Shown: positions 1-7,775, numbered from the stretch's first letter. The stretch is DNA of 64,000 nucleotides from Flavihumibacter sp. ZG627 (GCF_000814325.1 NZ_JPHF01000003.1:372001-436000); one strand, 5' to 3'. Numbers and translations are program-made. Notes: generated by a model not told the origin, from the letters alone.

Positions 1-586
1 TTTGCTCTGGTATTATTTCAACGGCTTATCAGCCGGCATGGCAGCCTTCAGCCTCTTCCTCTACGCTTTTATCTATACGCCTTTAAAGAAGGTGAATTCG
101 ATATCGGTGCTGGTGGGGGCTTTTCCCGGAGCATTGCCCTGCCTAATAGGCTTTGCAGCAGGCAATGATACGCTCTGGATAGGTGAGCACGGTACAAGGG
201 ATCTCGGTGGCTGGGCCATGTTTGCGATACAGTTCTTCTGGCAGTTCCCGCACTTCTGGGCAATTGCCTGGATAGCACACCGCGATTATGAGGCTGCAGG
301 ATTTAAGTTGCTGCCATCGGTGGAAGGGCCTACAAAGTATTCAGCGATACAATCGATCATTTATTCGGTATTGCTGATACCGGTTGGATTGTTACCCTAT
401 TTCACGGGACTTACCGGTTGGGTGAGCCTGCTGATAGTGCTGGTAGCTAACCTGGGGATGGTTTACTTGAGTGTTCGGCTTTATTATGATATGGAAGTGA
501 AAGCTGCGCGCAGAGTAATGTTTGGAAGTTATTTTTATTTAATGGTAGTGTTTTTTGCACTGCTGGCCGATAAGATAGGGCAATAA
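1..586 (+). CDS. cyoE: Protoheme IX farnesyltransferase (heme O synthase), 3' part
   Basis: This is the C-terminal part of a UbiA-superfamily prenyltransferase that adds a farnesyl group to heme b, making heme O for cytochrome oxidase at the inner membrane. The visible part starts in mid-frame at the window edge, so the true start and the first Asp-rich motif are missing. It keeps the family block QFFWQFPHFWAIAW followed by HRDYEAAGFKLLP, and about six hydrophobic helices. The stop at 584-586 lies 11 bases before the ATG of the oxidase subunit III gene, so it belongs to the same operon. The equivalent symbol in other genomes is ctaB. Heme A synthase, the next step in the pathway, is at 53634. 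Confidence 0.95.
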   Translation, partial: LLWYYFNGLSAGMAAFSLFLYAFIYTPLKKVNSISVLVGAFPGALPCLIGFAAGNDTLWIGEHGTRDLGGWAMFAIQFFWQFPHFWAIAWIAHRDYEAAGFKLLPSVEGPTKYSAIQSIIYSVLLIPVGLLPYFTGLTGWVSLLIVLVANLGMVYLSVRLYYDMEVKAARRVMFGSYFYLMVVFFALLADKIGQ

Positions 587-597
587 ATACAGTGAGA

Positions 598-1167
598 ATG
601 AGTACTAATATAGCTATGGAACAAAGAAAAAGGATACATCCAAGTAAGTTCACCCTATGGGTGGCAATTGGTAGTATGATAATGATGTTTGCCGGGCTTA
701 CAAGTGCCTACGTGGTTAAGAGAAGCATGCCTAGCTGGACCACCTTCGAAATGCCACACATCTTCTGGTATTCCACTGCGGTTATGGTGATCAGCAGCTT
801 AACCATGTTCATGGCTCTCAGGGCTTTTAAACAGCGTGAACGGGTGAAGTATCGTTCCTTACTAACGCTTACAGCTATCCTTGGGGTGGCATTTATAATA
901 ATGCAGGTTATAGGCTTCAGCCAGATCTGGGCAACGGGCATCACCTTTGCAGGGTCTGGGGCAGGACAATTTCTTTATATCATCGCGGGCCTTCATGGAA
1001 TTCACGTATTAGGCGGCGTGATAGCACTTATAATTATGTTTTTTAAAGCATTTAGCACAAGGATGCGAAATTATAATGCCGTTCCGGTAGAGGTAATGAG
1101 CACATACTGGCATTTTGTAGACTTTTTATGGCTCTACCTGCTGGTATTTTTTATGCTAATGCAATAG
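598..1167 (+). CDS. Cytochrome c oxidase subunit III family protein (first copy)
   Basis: A 189-residue, five-helix membrane protein of the heme-copper oxidase subunit III family. Helices are at roughly 20-40, 55-75, 90-112, 120-145 and 160-188. The motif GLHGIHVLGG in helix 4 and the C-terminal YWHFVDFLWLYLL are typical of the family. I chose the ATG at 598; a GTG two codons earlier is in frame and a second ATG is at 616. It is directly followed by a second, longer subunit III gene. This tandem arrangement is usual for the caa3-type oxidase of Bacteroidota. Subunits I and II would be expected upstream, outside the window. Confidence 0.9.
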   Translation: MSTNIAMEQRKRIHPSKFTLWVAIGSMIMMFAGLTSAYVVKRSMPSWTTFEMPHIFWYSTAVMVISSLTMFMALRAFKQRERVKYRSLLTLTAILGVAFIIMQVIGFSQIWATGITFAGSGAGQFLYIIAGLHGIHVLGGVIALIIMFFKAFSTRMRNYNAVPVEVMSTYWHFVDFLWLYLLVFFMLMQ

Positions 1168-1217
1168 TTAATTCCGTATATCCGATTAAATTTGCGAACC
1201 AATCTTAAACACTGAAC

Positions 1218-1889
1218 ATGGCACAAGCAGTACCTGCAGAACAAAAATGGTGGAGTGGCGGTAAAAGTCCCTTCAACGTGGAGTATGGTAAACTGATGAT
1301 GTGGTATTTCCTTATGAGTGATGCTTTCACCTTTGGTGCATTCCTGATCTCTTATGGCACCATCCGTTTTTCCAGCAACTCATGGCCCGACCCCAATGAA
1401 GTTTTCCAATCATTCCCTGGATTAGGTTCAGGACTTCCATTGATGTTTGTGAGCCTGATGACCTTTATCCTGATCATCAGTTCTGTTACTATGGTATTAG
1501 CGGTGCAGGCTGGTCATGCTATGGATAAGAAAGCCGTGGTTAGAAACCTGATTCTGACAATTATCGGGGGTATCGCTTTCCTTAGCTGCCAGGCATGGGA
1601 GTGGACGCATATGTTCCATGAAGGTGCATGGTGGGGTAGTAATCCCTTCCTGAACATTGATGGCACCAAAGCATCAACCAATTTTACGAACTTCTTCTTT
1701 ACTATCACAGGCTTCCATGGTTTCCACGTATTTAGCGGGGTTATCATTAATATTATCATGCTGATCATGACGCTGAATGATGTATTTGAGCGGAGAGGTC
1801 ATTACCTGATGATTGAGAAGGCCGGACTGTACTGGCACTTTGTAGACCTGGTATGGGTATTTGTATTTACTGTATTTTACCTTGTTTAA
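1218..1889 (+). CDS. Cytochrome c oxidase subunit III (second copy)
   Basis: A 223-residue COX3 family protein and the better match to canonical subunit III. It has five to six transmembrane helices, an N-terminal MMWYFLMSDAFTFGAFLISYG segment, and the family hallmarks GFHGFHVFSG in helix 4 and YWHFVDLVWVFVFTVFYL at the C terminus. It probably stabilises the catalytic subunit I of a terminal oxidase in the inner membrane. It lies 50 bases after the first subunit III gene and 21 before the subunit IV gene on the same strand, so co-transcription is likely. The start ATG at 1218 follows an A-rich leader with no strong Shine-Dalgarno, which is common in this phylum. Confidence 0.93.
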   Translation: MAQAVPAEQKWWSGGKSPFNVEYGKLMMWYFLMSDAFTFGAFLISYGTIRFSSNSWPDPNEVFQSFPGLGSGLPLMFVSLMTFILIISSVTMVLAVQAGHAMDKKAVVRNLILTIIGGIAFLSCQAWEWTHMFHEGAWWGSNPFLNIDGTKASTNFTNFFFTITGFHGFHVFSGVIINIIMLIMTLNDVFERRGHYLMIEKAGLYWHFVDLVWVFVFTVFYLV

Positions 1890-1910
1890 CCCAATAAAGA
1901 CAATTATATC

Positions 1911-2366
1911 ATGGATAATCTTCACGAACTTCAGGAAGTAACCCATCACCACGAATTTGACCGGGAAGCATCCCGCAAAGAAGTGATGCGCGTTACCGTG
2001 ATCCTCTCAGTTATCACCCTGATTGAACTTGCCCTGGGTTTCTGGCTGATGTATATAGACGGCGAATTCTTCCGCTTACTCATCAAAGGAGTTATATGTG
2101 TGCTGATGCTTGCAAAGGCTTTTTACATTGTTGCATACTTTATGCACCTCAAGCATGAGTTGAGAAATATGATCATGACGATCGTGGTGCCGCTACTACT
2201 GTTTGTGTGGTTCCTGGTTGCGTTCCTCTACGATGGAAATTCATATAAGAATCTTAAGAATACATATGATCCGTACCACTATGAGCAAAGCAAGACCAAG
2301 GCAGAGAAACCTGCGCATGGTGCTGGCGAAACTAAGGATGCCAAGAAGGAAGGCTCAGTTGAATAA
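1911..2366 (+). CDS. Cytochrome c oxidase subunit IV family protein
   Basis: A 151-residue protein with a His-rich N terminus, three transmembrane helices (about 28-50, 55-80 and 88-112) and a charged Lys/Glu-rich C-terminal tail of about 35 residues. The helix pattern and the FYIVAYFMHLKHE segment match the prokaryotic cytochrome oxidase subunit IV (CyoD/CtaF-like) family, a small accessory subunit. It lies immediately after the two subunit III genes, and a strong terminator follows 25 bases after its stop. This is therefore the last gene of the oxidase structural operon. Confidence 0.88.
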   Translation: MDNLHELQEVTHHHEFDREASRKEVMRVTVILSVITLIELALGFWLMYIDGEFFRLLIKGVICVLMLAKAFYIVAYFMHLKHELRNMIMTIVVPLLLFVWFLVAFLYDGNSYKNLKNTYDPYHYEQSKTKAEKPAHGAGETKDAKKEGSVE

Positions 2367-2390
2367 GGGCTAATGTTCTTAACAGAATTG

Positions 2391-2418
2391 AACCATCCGC
2401 CCTGCGGATGGTTTTTTA
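2391..2418 (+). terminator. Intrinsic terminator after the oxidase operon
   Basis: A perfect 10-bp stem (AACCATCCGC / GCGGATGGTT, 2391-2400 with 2404-2413) with a 3-base CCT loop, followed by a short T-run. It lies between the COX4 stop and the SCO gene, so it separates the oxidase subunits from the assembly genes or attenuates read-through. Confidence 0.85.
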
Positions 2419-2448
2419 ATAGGATCCAATCATCAATAAAATAAGGTC

Positions 2449-3168
2449 TTGAATAAGAAAGCATTAGTGGGAATATTGATAGCGCTGGTTCTTCCCGTGA
2501 TCTGTTACTTTATCGTGGATTATTATAGTGTGGGTGCAATTGATATGCCCCGTCGTTATTATATTGATACTGTATTAACACGCGTGGATGGAGGAAAGGA
2601 GATCACCGACACCGTCTGGCATAAAGTGGCTGATTTGTCACTGGTCAACCAGTTGGGTGATACTGTTAGTCTGAGCGATGTAAACGGCAAAGTAATCGTA
2701 GCTGATTTTTTCTTTACCCGCTGCCCTTCCATTTGTCCCATCCTCACCCATAATATGCTGCGCCTCCAGAATACCCTTCAACTTAAAGAGGTAACCCGGA
2801 AAATTGATACCACCTTTGTGCAATTCCTTTCTTTTAGTGTAGATCCTGAGCGCGATTCTGTTCCCCAGCTTAAGAAGTATGCCGATAAATATGGCGTTAA
2901 CCATGATGTATGGTGGATGCTTACCGGCGATAAGAAATCTATCTATGATTTCGCCCTGAATGAAGTGAAATTATCCGCATTGGATGGAGAAGGCGTGGAT
3001 TCAAATTTTATCCATACCGAACGATTTGTTTTGCTCGATAAAGACCGCGTGGTAAGAGGTTATTACAATGGACTCGACAGTATGGCCATGCAGGATCTTG
3101 CAGGAGATATAGTAAAGCTCATGCTGGAAAAGGATAAAAAGAAGAAGCGTAAATTATTTGGAAATTAA
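2449..3168 (+). CDS. SCO1/SenC family copper chaperone for cytochrome oxidase
   Basis: A 239-residue thioredoxin-fold protein anchored by one N-terminal helix (about residues 5-25), with the domain in the periplasm. It carries the copper-binding CPSIC motif (C92 and C96) and the distal His at about 189 (FIHTERF). These three residues bind copper in SCO proteins, which deliver it to the CuA site of oxidase subunit II. The only start that keeps the signal anchor is TTG at 2449, with AAGG just upstream. It sits behind a terminator and directly ahead of the DUF420 gene, a usual partner in oxidase assembly. The function is secure from motif and context. Confidence 0.93.
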   Translation: MNKKALVGILIALVLPVICYFIVDYYSVGAIDMPRRYYIDTVLTRVDGGKEITDTVWHKVADLSLVNQLGDTVSLSDVNGKVIVADFFFTRCPSICPILTHNMLRLQNTLQLKEVTRKIDTTFVQFLSFSVDPERDSVPQLKKYADKYGVNHDVWWMLTGDKKSIYDFALNEVKLSALDGEGVDSNFIHTERFVLLDKDRVVRGYYNGLDSMAMQDLAGDIVKLMLEKDKKKKRKLFGN

Positions 3169-3178
3169 TTGTAATACT

Positions 3179-3727
3179 ATGTTACCGGCATTAATTGAGA
3201 AAAATGATAAACAGGCCAGAATACTTATCGGCATTGTTTCCGTTGTAGTTTTTGCAGCAGTGGTTATGCTTGGAAGGGTAGAATTAAAAGTAGATCTGGG
3301 CTTTGACGTGCACCTGTTCGCCAAAATAAATGCAGTGATAAATTCAATGGTAACTGTTTTACTTGTGGCCGGACTGGTGGCGGTTAAACAGAGAAAATAT
3401 TCCCTGCATAAAAAGATAATGCTCACCGCGATGGTATTGTCCGCATTGTTCCTGGTATCTTATATCGGGCATCACCTTTTTGCCGGCGATACTAAATTTG
3501 GTGGGCAGGGTCTGATAAGGCCGGTTTATTATTTCATTCTTATCACCCATATTATACTTGCCGCAATCATATTGCCATTTATCCTTTTCACAGCATATCG
3601 TGCGCTAACAGCGGAATGGCTTGCACATCGCAAACTTGCAAGGATAACATGGCCTATATGGTTCTATGTTGCATTGACAGGGGTGATAGTATATCTAATG
3701 ATCAGCCCTTACTACGCCAATGCCTGA
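3179..3727 (+). CDS. DUF420 family membrane protein (oxidase assembly, CtaM/YozB-like)
   Basis: A 182-residue protein with five transmembrane helices. It shows the DUF420 pattern: HLFAKINAVINS, HKKIMLTAM, YIGHHLFAGDTKFGG, and a last block HRKLARITWPIWFYVALTG. Related Gram-positive CtaM proteins are needed for terminal oxidase activity, so a role in maturation of this oxidase is a reasonable inference. I chose ATG 3179; a TTG at 3158 would overlap the SCO stop. Conserved His residues in the helices could bind heme or copper, but that is not shown here. Confidence 0.87.
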   Translation: MLPALIEKNDKQARILIGIVSVVVFAAVVMLGRVELKVDLGFDVHLFAKINAVINSMVTVLLVAGLVAVKQRKYSLHKKIMLTAMVLSALFLVSYIGHHLFAGDTKFGGQGLIRPVYYFILITHIILAAIILPFILFTAYRALTAEWLAHRKLARITWPIWFYVALTGVIVYLMISPYYANA

Positions 3728-3765
3728 CCGCAGTTTTATATTTTAATTTAACATAAATTCACGGG

Positions 3766-4233
3766 ATGACAGTTCGGTCTTCTCCATTTTATGAATTGCA
3801 AAAGCTATACAGGATACTTCTTTATGCCCAGATCGGGATTGGTATCCTTGGGATTGCACTGATTCAGTTTAACCTGCTTAAGCCCATTGCTTCTGTTTCA
3901 GTGGACCGGATGCTGCAGGTAATAACTGTTATTTATTCCTTTGCAGCAGTTATAGTTGGAATGCAGCTATTTCGCCGCAGGGTTGAATCTATCCGTTCTG
4001 ATGATAATGCCGTGAGGATAAAACTGGCAGCCTACAAAAGTGCAGCTATGCTTCAATGGTACCTGTTACTTGGTGCAAGTGTTTTCTGTATGGTATCTTA
4101 TGTCATAACTGCTAACTGGTCATTCCTGGGATTGACCATAATGATACTTGCTATTTTCGGCGGACTTAATCCCTTCAAACAAAAGGTGATGTTGCAGCTG
4201 AGGTTATCAGACCAGGATGTGGCGGGCATTTAG
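3766..4233 (+). CDS. Small four-helix membrane protein, function unknown
   Basis: A 155-residue protein that I do not recognise. Four hydrophobic segments are visible (about 15-37, 48-67, 92-113 and 116-138), with a basic loop RRRVESIRSDDNAVRIK between the second and third and an N-terminal SPFYELQKLYRILLYAQ segment. It lies 38 bases after the DUF420 gene on the same strand and is the last gene before a convergent operon. It may be co-expressed with the oxidase assembly genes, but nothing in the sequence gives a reaction. Confidence 0.8.
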   Translation: MTVRSSPFYELQKLYRILLYAQIGIGILGIALIQFNLLKPIASVSVDRMLQVITVIYSFAAVIVGMQLFRRRVESIRSDDNAVRIKLAAYKSAAMLQWYLLLGASVFCMVSYVITANWSFLGLTIMILAIFGGLNPFKQKVMLQLRLSDQDVAGI

Positions 4234-4240
4234 GAGAGCA

Positions 4241-4621
4241 TCAGTCCTCTGCCAGGTTGGTGGGATCCCAGAATCTTTCATTAAAATCCATAACAGTATC
4301 GTCTTCAACAACTATACCCTCACTTTCGAGGAGTTCCTGCATTTGAGTGGAGGTTGCGAAATGGGCCTTTCCGCTGAGTTGCCCGTTTCTGTTCACAACA
4401 CGTTGGGCGGGTATCCTGCGTGTACTGGTGAATGATCCGTTTAGTGCCCAACCAACCATGCGGGCTGATAACCCTGATCCCAAAGCCCTGGCAATGGCCC
4501 CGTATGTGGTAACACGACCCAGGGGGATCTGTTCTACCAGGTCATATACCTGTTCAAAAAAAGAGCTTTCCGCTTTTCCGGAGGGTAAAACTGCTTTAAC
4601 CTCCTTCTTTTTCCTGGGCAT
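4241..4621 (-). CDS. Alkyltransferase-like (ATL) protein, MGMT family without the active Cys
   Basis: A 126-residue single-domain protein of the MGMT C-terminal fold. It has the helix-turn-helix block IPLGRVTTYGAIARALG, an Arg finger region SARMVGWAL, and IPAQRVVN where true O6-methylguanine methyltransferases have PCHRV. The alkyl-acceptor Cys is replaced by Ala, and the following His by Gln. It therefore cannot accept alkyl groups and should act as an ATL protein, which binds O6-alkylguanine and hands it to nucleotide excision repair. Its start overlaps the end of the DUF5522 gene by 26 bases, so it is the third gene of the trmB operon. It converges with the membrane protein ending at 4233. 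Confidence 0.9.
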   Translation of the reverse strand: MPRKKKEVKAVLPSGKAESSFFEQVYDLVEQIPLGRVTTYGAIARALGSGLSARMVGWALNGSFTSTRRIPAQRVVNRNGQLSGKAHFATSTQMQELLESEGIVVEDDTVMDFNERFWDPTNLAED

Positions 4622-4808
4622 GTCTCTCTGTTTTTTTGCGGATTAACTGACTTCGGCGGGGCTCTTCCACGTTGTCATAGTTATATGGACAATGCATACA
4701 ACCATTGCCACAACAAAATCCCTTCTCAAGGTGATATTTTTCTGTGAGCACTACAAATCCCTCAGCATTATAATAGAAATCTATTCCTTCAACTAGTTGC
4801 TTCTTCAT
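4596..4808 (-). CDS. DUF5522 family small Cys-rich protein
   Basis: About 70 residues from the ATG at 4808; an in-frame ATG at 4838 would add ten residues. The core GFCCGNGCMHCPYNY is the DUF5522 signature. Its four Cys residues (CC, C, C) plus neighbouring residues suggest a metal or Fe-S site. It overlaps both neighbours: its start lies inside the 3' end of trmB and its end inside the 5' end of the ATL gene. Translational coupling is therefore likely. The biochemical function is not established; the association with trmB hints at nucleic acid modification or repair, which is an inference. Confidence 0.85.
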   Translation of the reverse strand: MKKQLVEGIDFYYNAEGFVVLTEKYHLEKGFCCGNGCMHCPYNYDNVEEPRRSQLIRKKTERHAQEKEGG

Positions 4809-5499
4809 GTTTCTTAACCAATTCCTGCAGTTCATCATCCAGATCCTGCAGCGGCTGTTCCGGTAGCCGGAATGAAATATAATGTATGCGATTACTTCCC
4901 GCTATATCCAGGCCCTCATAATGCGTCTTGATCTTCAATTCAGGAGTGATGCCATCCCATGAATGGATATCATCCTGATGTTCAACCATCTCCAGCCGAT
5001 GAAGGTCGATGACCATTAAGGTAAATCGGTATAATACTGGAGAGTCGGTCTTTAGATGAACTAAACCGCCGGGCGACAGAAATTGTTGATACAATCGTAG
5101 AAATTTCGGGTGTGTCAACCGTTTTTTAGCCCTTGACCGCCTTAATTGGGGATCTGGAAATGTTATCCATATTTCGTTTACCTCGTTTTTATTGAAGTAA
5201 GTAGCTATGCGGTCAATCTGCGTACGCAGAAAAGCTGAGTTGCTGATATTGGCAGCAATCGAGTTTTTAGCACCTACATAGAGCCTGTTTCCCTTCACAT
5301 CAACGCCTATAAAATTCCGCTCCGGATACATTGCCGCTAAACCAACGGTATATTCTGCTTTTCCACAGGCAAGTTCTAAGGTTATAGGATGATGATTACC
5401 GAATTGTTTATGCCAGTTGCCACCCATTCCTTCAGGGTTCTGTAGAACATTGGGGAATCCCTTGATCGCCTCAAACCGCAGTAATTTTTTTTGACCCAT
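4789..5499 (-). CDS. trmB: tRNA (guanine-N7-)-methyltransferase
   Basis: A 236-residue class I SAM methyltransferase that makes m7G46 in tRNA. It shows the SAM-binding motif ELACGKAEYTVGLA, the acidic loop of NFIGVDVKGNRLY, and the catalytic stretch WITFPDPQLRRSRAKKRLTHP. The ATG at 5499 gives the usual N terminus MGQKKLLRFE; a TTG eight codons upstream is in frame but unlikely. It is the first gene of the trmB-DUF5522-ATL operon. Its 5' region contains an unusual array of 11-bp repeats (5577-5631), which might influence its expression. Confidence 0.95.
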   Translation of the reverse strand: MGQKKLLRFEAIKGFPNVLQNPEGMGGNWHKQFGNHHPITLELACGKAEYTVGLAAMYPERNFIGVDVKGNRLYVGAKNSIAANISNSAFLRTQIDRIATYFNKNEVNEIWITFPDPQLRRSRAKKRLTHPKFLRLYQQFLSPGGLVHLKTDSPVLYRFTLMVIDLHRLEMVEHQDDIHSWDGITPELKIKTHYEGLDIAGSNRIHYISFRLPEQPLQDLDDELQELVKKHEEATS

Positions 5500-5576
5500 G
5501 CGCGCAAAGATATGCAGAAGCAAATACTGAAACAGGGCTGATTAAAAGGAGTGTAAACCTCATAATGGTCTGGTTC

Positions 5577-5631
5577 TATCCTAGGGTTATCCTAGGGTTA
5601 TCCTAGGGTTATCCTAGGGTTATCCTAGGGT
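5577..5631. repeat. Five perfect tandem copies of an 11-bp unit (TATCCTAGGGT)
   Basis: Five exact head-to-tail copies at 5577, 5588, 5599, 5610 and 5621, each containing the palindrome CCTAGG. The copies occur once per helical turn, so identical sites face the same side of the DNA. The array lies about 80-130 bp upstream of the trmB start. Confidence 0.95.
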
Positions 5632-5686
5632 TTTTAGCCTTCAAAAGCCTAGGATAACCCCAGAAAGACCCAAGAATAACCCTAAG
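5617..5686. repeat. Inverted copies of the 11-bp unit forming a hairpin with the array
   Basis: CCTAGGATAACCC at 5648-5660 is the perfect reverse complement of 5617-5629 inside the last two tandem units. This gives a 13-bp stem with an 18-base loop. A weaker inverted half copy (AATAACCCTAAG) follows at 5675-5686. The stem would form in RNA from either strand; in the trmB direction it would lie in the leader. Confidence 0.8.
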
Positions 5687-5723
5687 AAGGTAAATACTCC
5701 ATACATCTTTCAGATATTGATTA

Positions 5724-5763
5724 ATAAAACGGCCGTCTCAAGGATATGAGACGGCCGTTTTAT
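5724..5763. terminator. Strong bidirectional terminator hairpin
   Basis: A perfect 17-bp stem (5724-5740 with 5747-5763; core ACGGCCGTCTCA) with a 6-base loop. T-rich sequence follows on both strands. It lies 21 bases past the stop of the minus-strand gene at 5785 and insulates it from trmB. Confidence 0.88.
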
Positions 5764-5784
5764 ATCAATCAGAAAGGGTATAAA

Positions 5785-6123
5785 CTACCTTTCGAAAATA
5801 TTGGTATTAGAGGGGATGATATGGAGCAAAGCACCTTTACCCGGAGCTAATGCAGCTATGCGCGAATGGCCTTCAATTACCATAAAGTCGCCACTTTCCT
5901 TATTAGCGAATCGGGCAAGGATGTTGATCGGTCTTTGTTGATTCTGGATAATGAAATCCTCATCTTCGCACCATGCACTAAGGGTGCCATCAGGTCCCAT
6001 CTGTATTGTACGGATCATGGTTCTGAGTGGCCGGATAAAACTCTTATCGATCTTTTCTTTGATAGATGCAAATCTGAATACGCCCAGTTTGCTGCTTATC
6101 TTGTCCATTTCAATCTTTTTCAT
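5785..6123 (-). CDS. Hypothetical small soluble protein
   Basis: A 112-residue protein with no signal peptide or membrane helix. It has a basic N-terminal half (KEKIDKSFIRPLRTMIRTIQ) and a mixed C-terminal half with GPDGTLSAWCEDEDF and GDFMVIEGHSRIAALAPGKGALLHI. I do not recognise a family. It lies 43 bases downstream of the OmpA-type lipoprotein gene on the same strand and ends at a strong terminator, so it is probably the last gene of a three-gene unit starting at 7535. No function can be offered. Confidence 0.75.
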   Translation of the reverse strand: MKKIEMDKISSKLGVFRFASIKEKIDKSFIRPLRTMIRTIQMGPDGTLSAWCEDEDFIIQNQQRPINILARFANKESGDFMVIEGHSRIAALAPGKGALLHIIPSNTNIFER

Positions 6124-6166
6124 GATCGTACAATTTTTATTGTCAGTTAATTAGATGAGTATAGAA

Positions 6167-6865
6167 CTATTGTCCTGTACCTGCTTCCTTTTTAGCATCT
6201 TCCACCATTTTTTCTGTGGCATATATGGCGAATTCAACACGACGGTTCTTAGCACGGTTCGCCTCTGAATCATTTGGAAATTTTGGTTGATTTTCTCCAT
6301 ACCAGGCCGTTTTTAGTCGGCTAGCTGTAATCTTTTTTGATTCCAGGTAGGCAGAAACGGCAGCGGCTCTTTTTTCTGACAGATTCATATTATAGCTGGC
6401 TCCTCCTTTTGAATCTGTATGCCCTTCTATCAGGATATATGTATCTGGATACTTGTGAAGGATATTGGCAAGTTCTCCAACTTTCTCTTCAGCTGCATTT
6501 GTCAGATAGGATTGATCATATCCAAAAAGAACGCCCGAGTCGAATGTAACATTAATACCTTCACCAACCCGTTCCACTGTAGCACCTGGAATTGTTTCAA
6601 TTTCCTTGGCCTGCTTATCCATCTGCCTTCCAATAATTCCTCCCGTTACGCCACCAACTGCCGCACCGATAATTGCACCAACTGCGGTATTCCCTGCAGC
6701 CTTACCAACACCAGCTCCAACGGCACCGCCGGCAGCAGCACCTATTACAGCCCCTTTCTGGGTTTTATTCATTGATTTACAACCCGTTGCTACAGAAGCA
6801 AGTAGGGCTATTCCAAGCGTGAACCTTCCCAGGTTCCTGCTTATACATGTTTGAATGATTGTCAT
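6167..6865 (-). CDS. OmpA-family lipoprotein with glycine-zipper segment
   Basis: 232 residues. The signal peptide ends in a lipobox (VATGC, Cys about 29). A glycine-zipper stretch follows at about 37-82 (alternating GAAAGG/GAxxG repeats). The C-terminal OmpA domain (about 105-215) holds the peptidoglycan-binding core ILIEGHTDSKGGASYNMNLSEKRA and the terminal NRRVEFAI. Proteins like this (YiaD type) sit in the outer membrane facing the periplasm and bind diaminopimelate in the cell wall. It is 19 bases downstream of the beta-barrel gene and probably co-transcribed with it. Confidence 0.92.
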   Translation of the reverse strand: MTIIQTCISRNLGRFTLGIALLASVATGCKSMNKTQKGAVIGAAAGGAVGAGVGKAAGNTAVGAIIGAAVGGVTGGIIGRQMDKQAKEIETIPGATVERVGEGINVTFDSGVLFGYDQSYLTNAAEEKVGELANILHKYPDTYILIEGHTDSKGGASYNMNLSEKRAAAVSAYLESKKITASRLKTAWYGENQPKFPNDSEANRAKNRRVEFAIYATEKMVEDAKKEAGTGQ

Positions 6866-6884
6866 GGGTTTCGATTTATTAATA

Positions 6885-7535
6885 TTATTCAGGTCTTACT
6901 TTACCGATTCCAAAGGTTACGCCAACGTTTAGTCCGAGATTCCTGTTTTTCATATCCAGGTTATCGGCTTTCATTACATCAGAGAAACCATGGTAATAAT
7001 TGAGGTCGAGGTTCAGCCAGGTTTTATTCACAAGGCGGTAATTCAGACCAACAGATCCGTTCAGTCCGATATCAAAGGAATTGGCGATGTCTTTTGAATC
7101 CACTTCTGTTTGAAGAGCATCACTAACCTCATATTTCTGCTTGCCACCAACCAGGAAACCAAGAGATGGTCCGAGGGTAATTTTAGGTCTTACCCTGTTA
7201 CCCAGTTCTCCAAAAAAGTACATGGCTTTAATGGGAACTCTGATATAATCGAGGCGGGTGGTGGTTGTTGAATTGTCTGTGGAAGTTTTTCCCCCTTCAA
7301 TGGACCATTTAACATCGGCACCAAATCCGAAACGCGTTTCTGTACTAACAACCAGTGCCAATCCAACATTTCCGGCTGGCTGGTACTTGCTGTTCGTGCT
7401 GTTACTCAGCCATGTATGGCCAAATCCGGCTGTTGGTCCGAGAGATACATTGTCCTGTGCTTTTACTGTTGTTCCAAGGGTCAGTGCCGCTGTGATGCCT
7501 ATAATTACCGGCCTGATCATCTTACTCATTTTCAT
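6885..7535 (-). CDS. Outer-membrane beta-barrel protein (porin-like family)
   Basis: 216 residues with a clear Sec signal peptide (cleavage after VKA-Q near residue 26). Amphipathic strands alternate with polar turns through the rest of the protein, as in the small outer-membrane beta-barrel families of Bacteroidota. The last strand (RNLGLNVGVTFGIGKVRPE) ends close to the C terminus, and aromatic residues lie at strand ends. It precedes the OmpA-type lipoprotein on the same strand, suggesting a shared envelope role. No ligand can be inferred. The start MKMSKM at 7535 could also be the second Met. Confidence 0.85.
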   Translation of the reverse strand: MKMSKMIRPVIIGITAALTLGTTVKAQDNVSLGPTAGFGHTWLSNSTNSKYQPAGNVGLALVVSTETRFGFGADVKWSIEGGKTSTDNSTTTTRLDYIRVPIKAMYFFGELGNRVRPKITLGPSLGFLVGGKQKYEVSDALQTEVDSKDIANSFDIGLNGSVGLNYRLVNKTWLNLDLNYYHGFSDVMKADNLDMKNRNLGLNVGVTFGIGKVRPE

Positions 7536-7703
7536 GTGGTCATTAATTAGTTATACAGGAGTGGGAAAAAAACTATGCCATCCTAGCCTCAACTTCTCAC
7601 CGGCTAATAGTCAATATTATTCTGTTCCCATATAAGAATAAATGTAATATGGGGTTATCCTGACCCGCTATTTAGTTGAAAATGAATTATTAAGGCACAA
7701 AAA

Positions 7704-7726
7704 AGCCCCTCCTAACAAGAGGGGCT
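7704..7726 (-). terminator. Second terminator downstream of the tRNA-like RNAs
   Basis: The stem AGCCCCT / AGGGGCT (7704-7710 with 7720-7726) with a 9-base loop is followed on the minus strand by TTTTTTG. It lies about 50 bases beyond the first terminator and backs it up. Confidence 0.7.
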
Positions 7727-7775
7727 ACCTAACAGCTGTAAACACACACATGAGAAAAAAACCCTGGCGCTTAAA

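Noticed and set aside
3158-3181. TTG start of the DUF420 gene overlapping the SCO stop
   Set aside because: The ATG at 3179 gives the normal N terminus; the upstream seven residues have no support.
5577-5631. CRISPR array
   Set aside because: The 11-bp units are directly adjacent with no spacers, and no cas gene is present.
5577-5631. Telomere-like repeat marking a replicon end
   Set aside because: Only five units occur, flanked by ordinary chromosomal genes on both sides.
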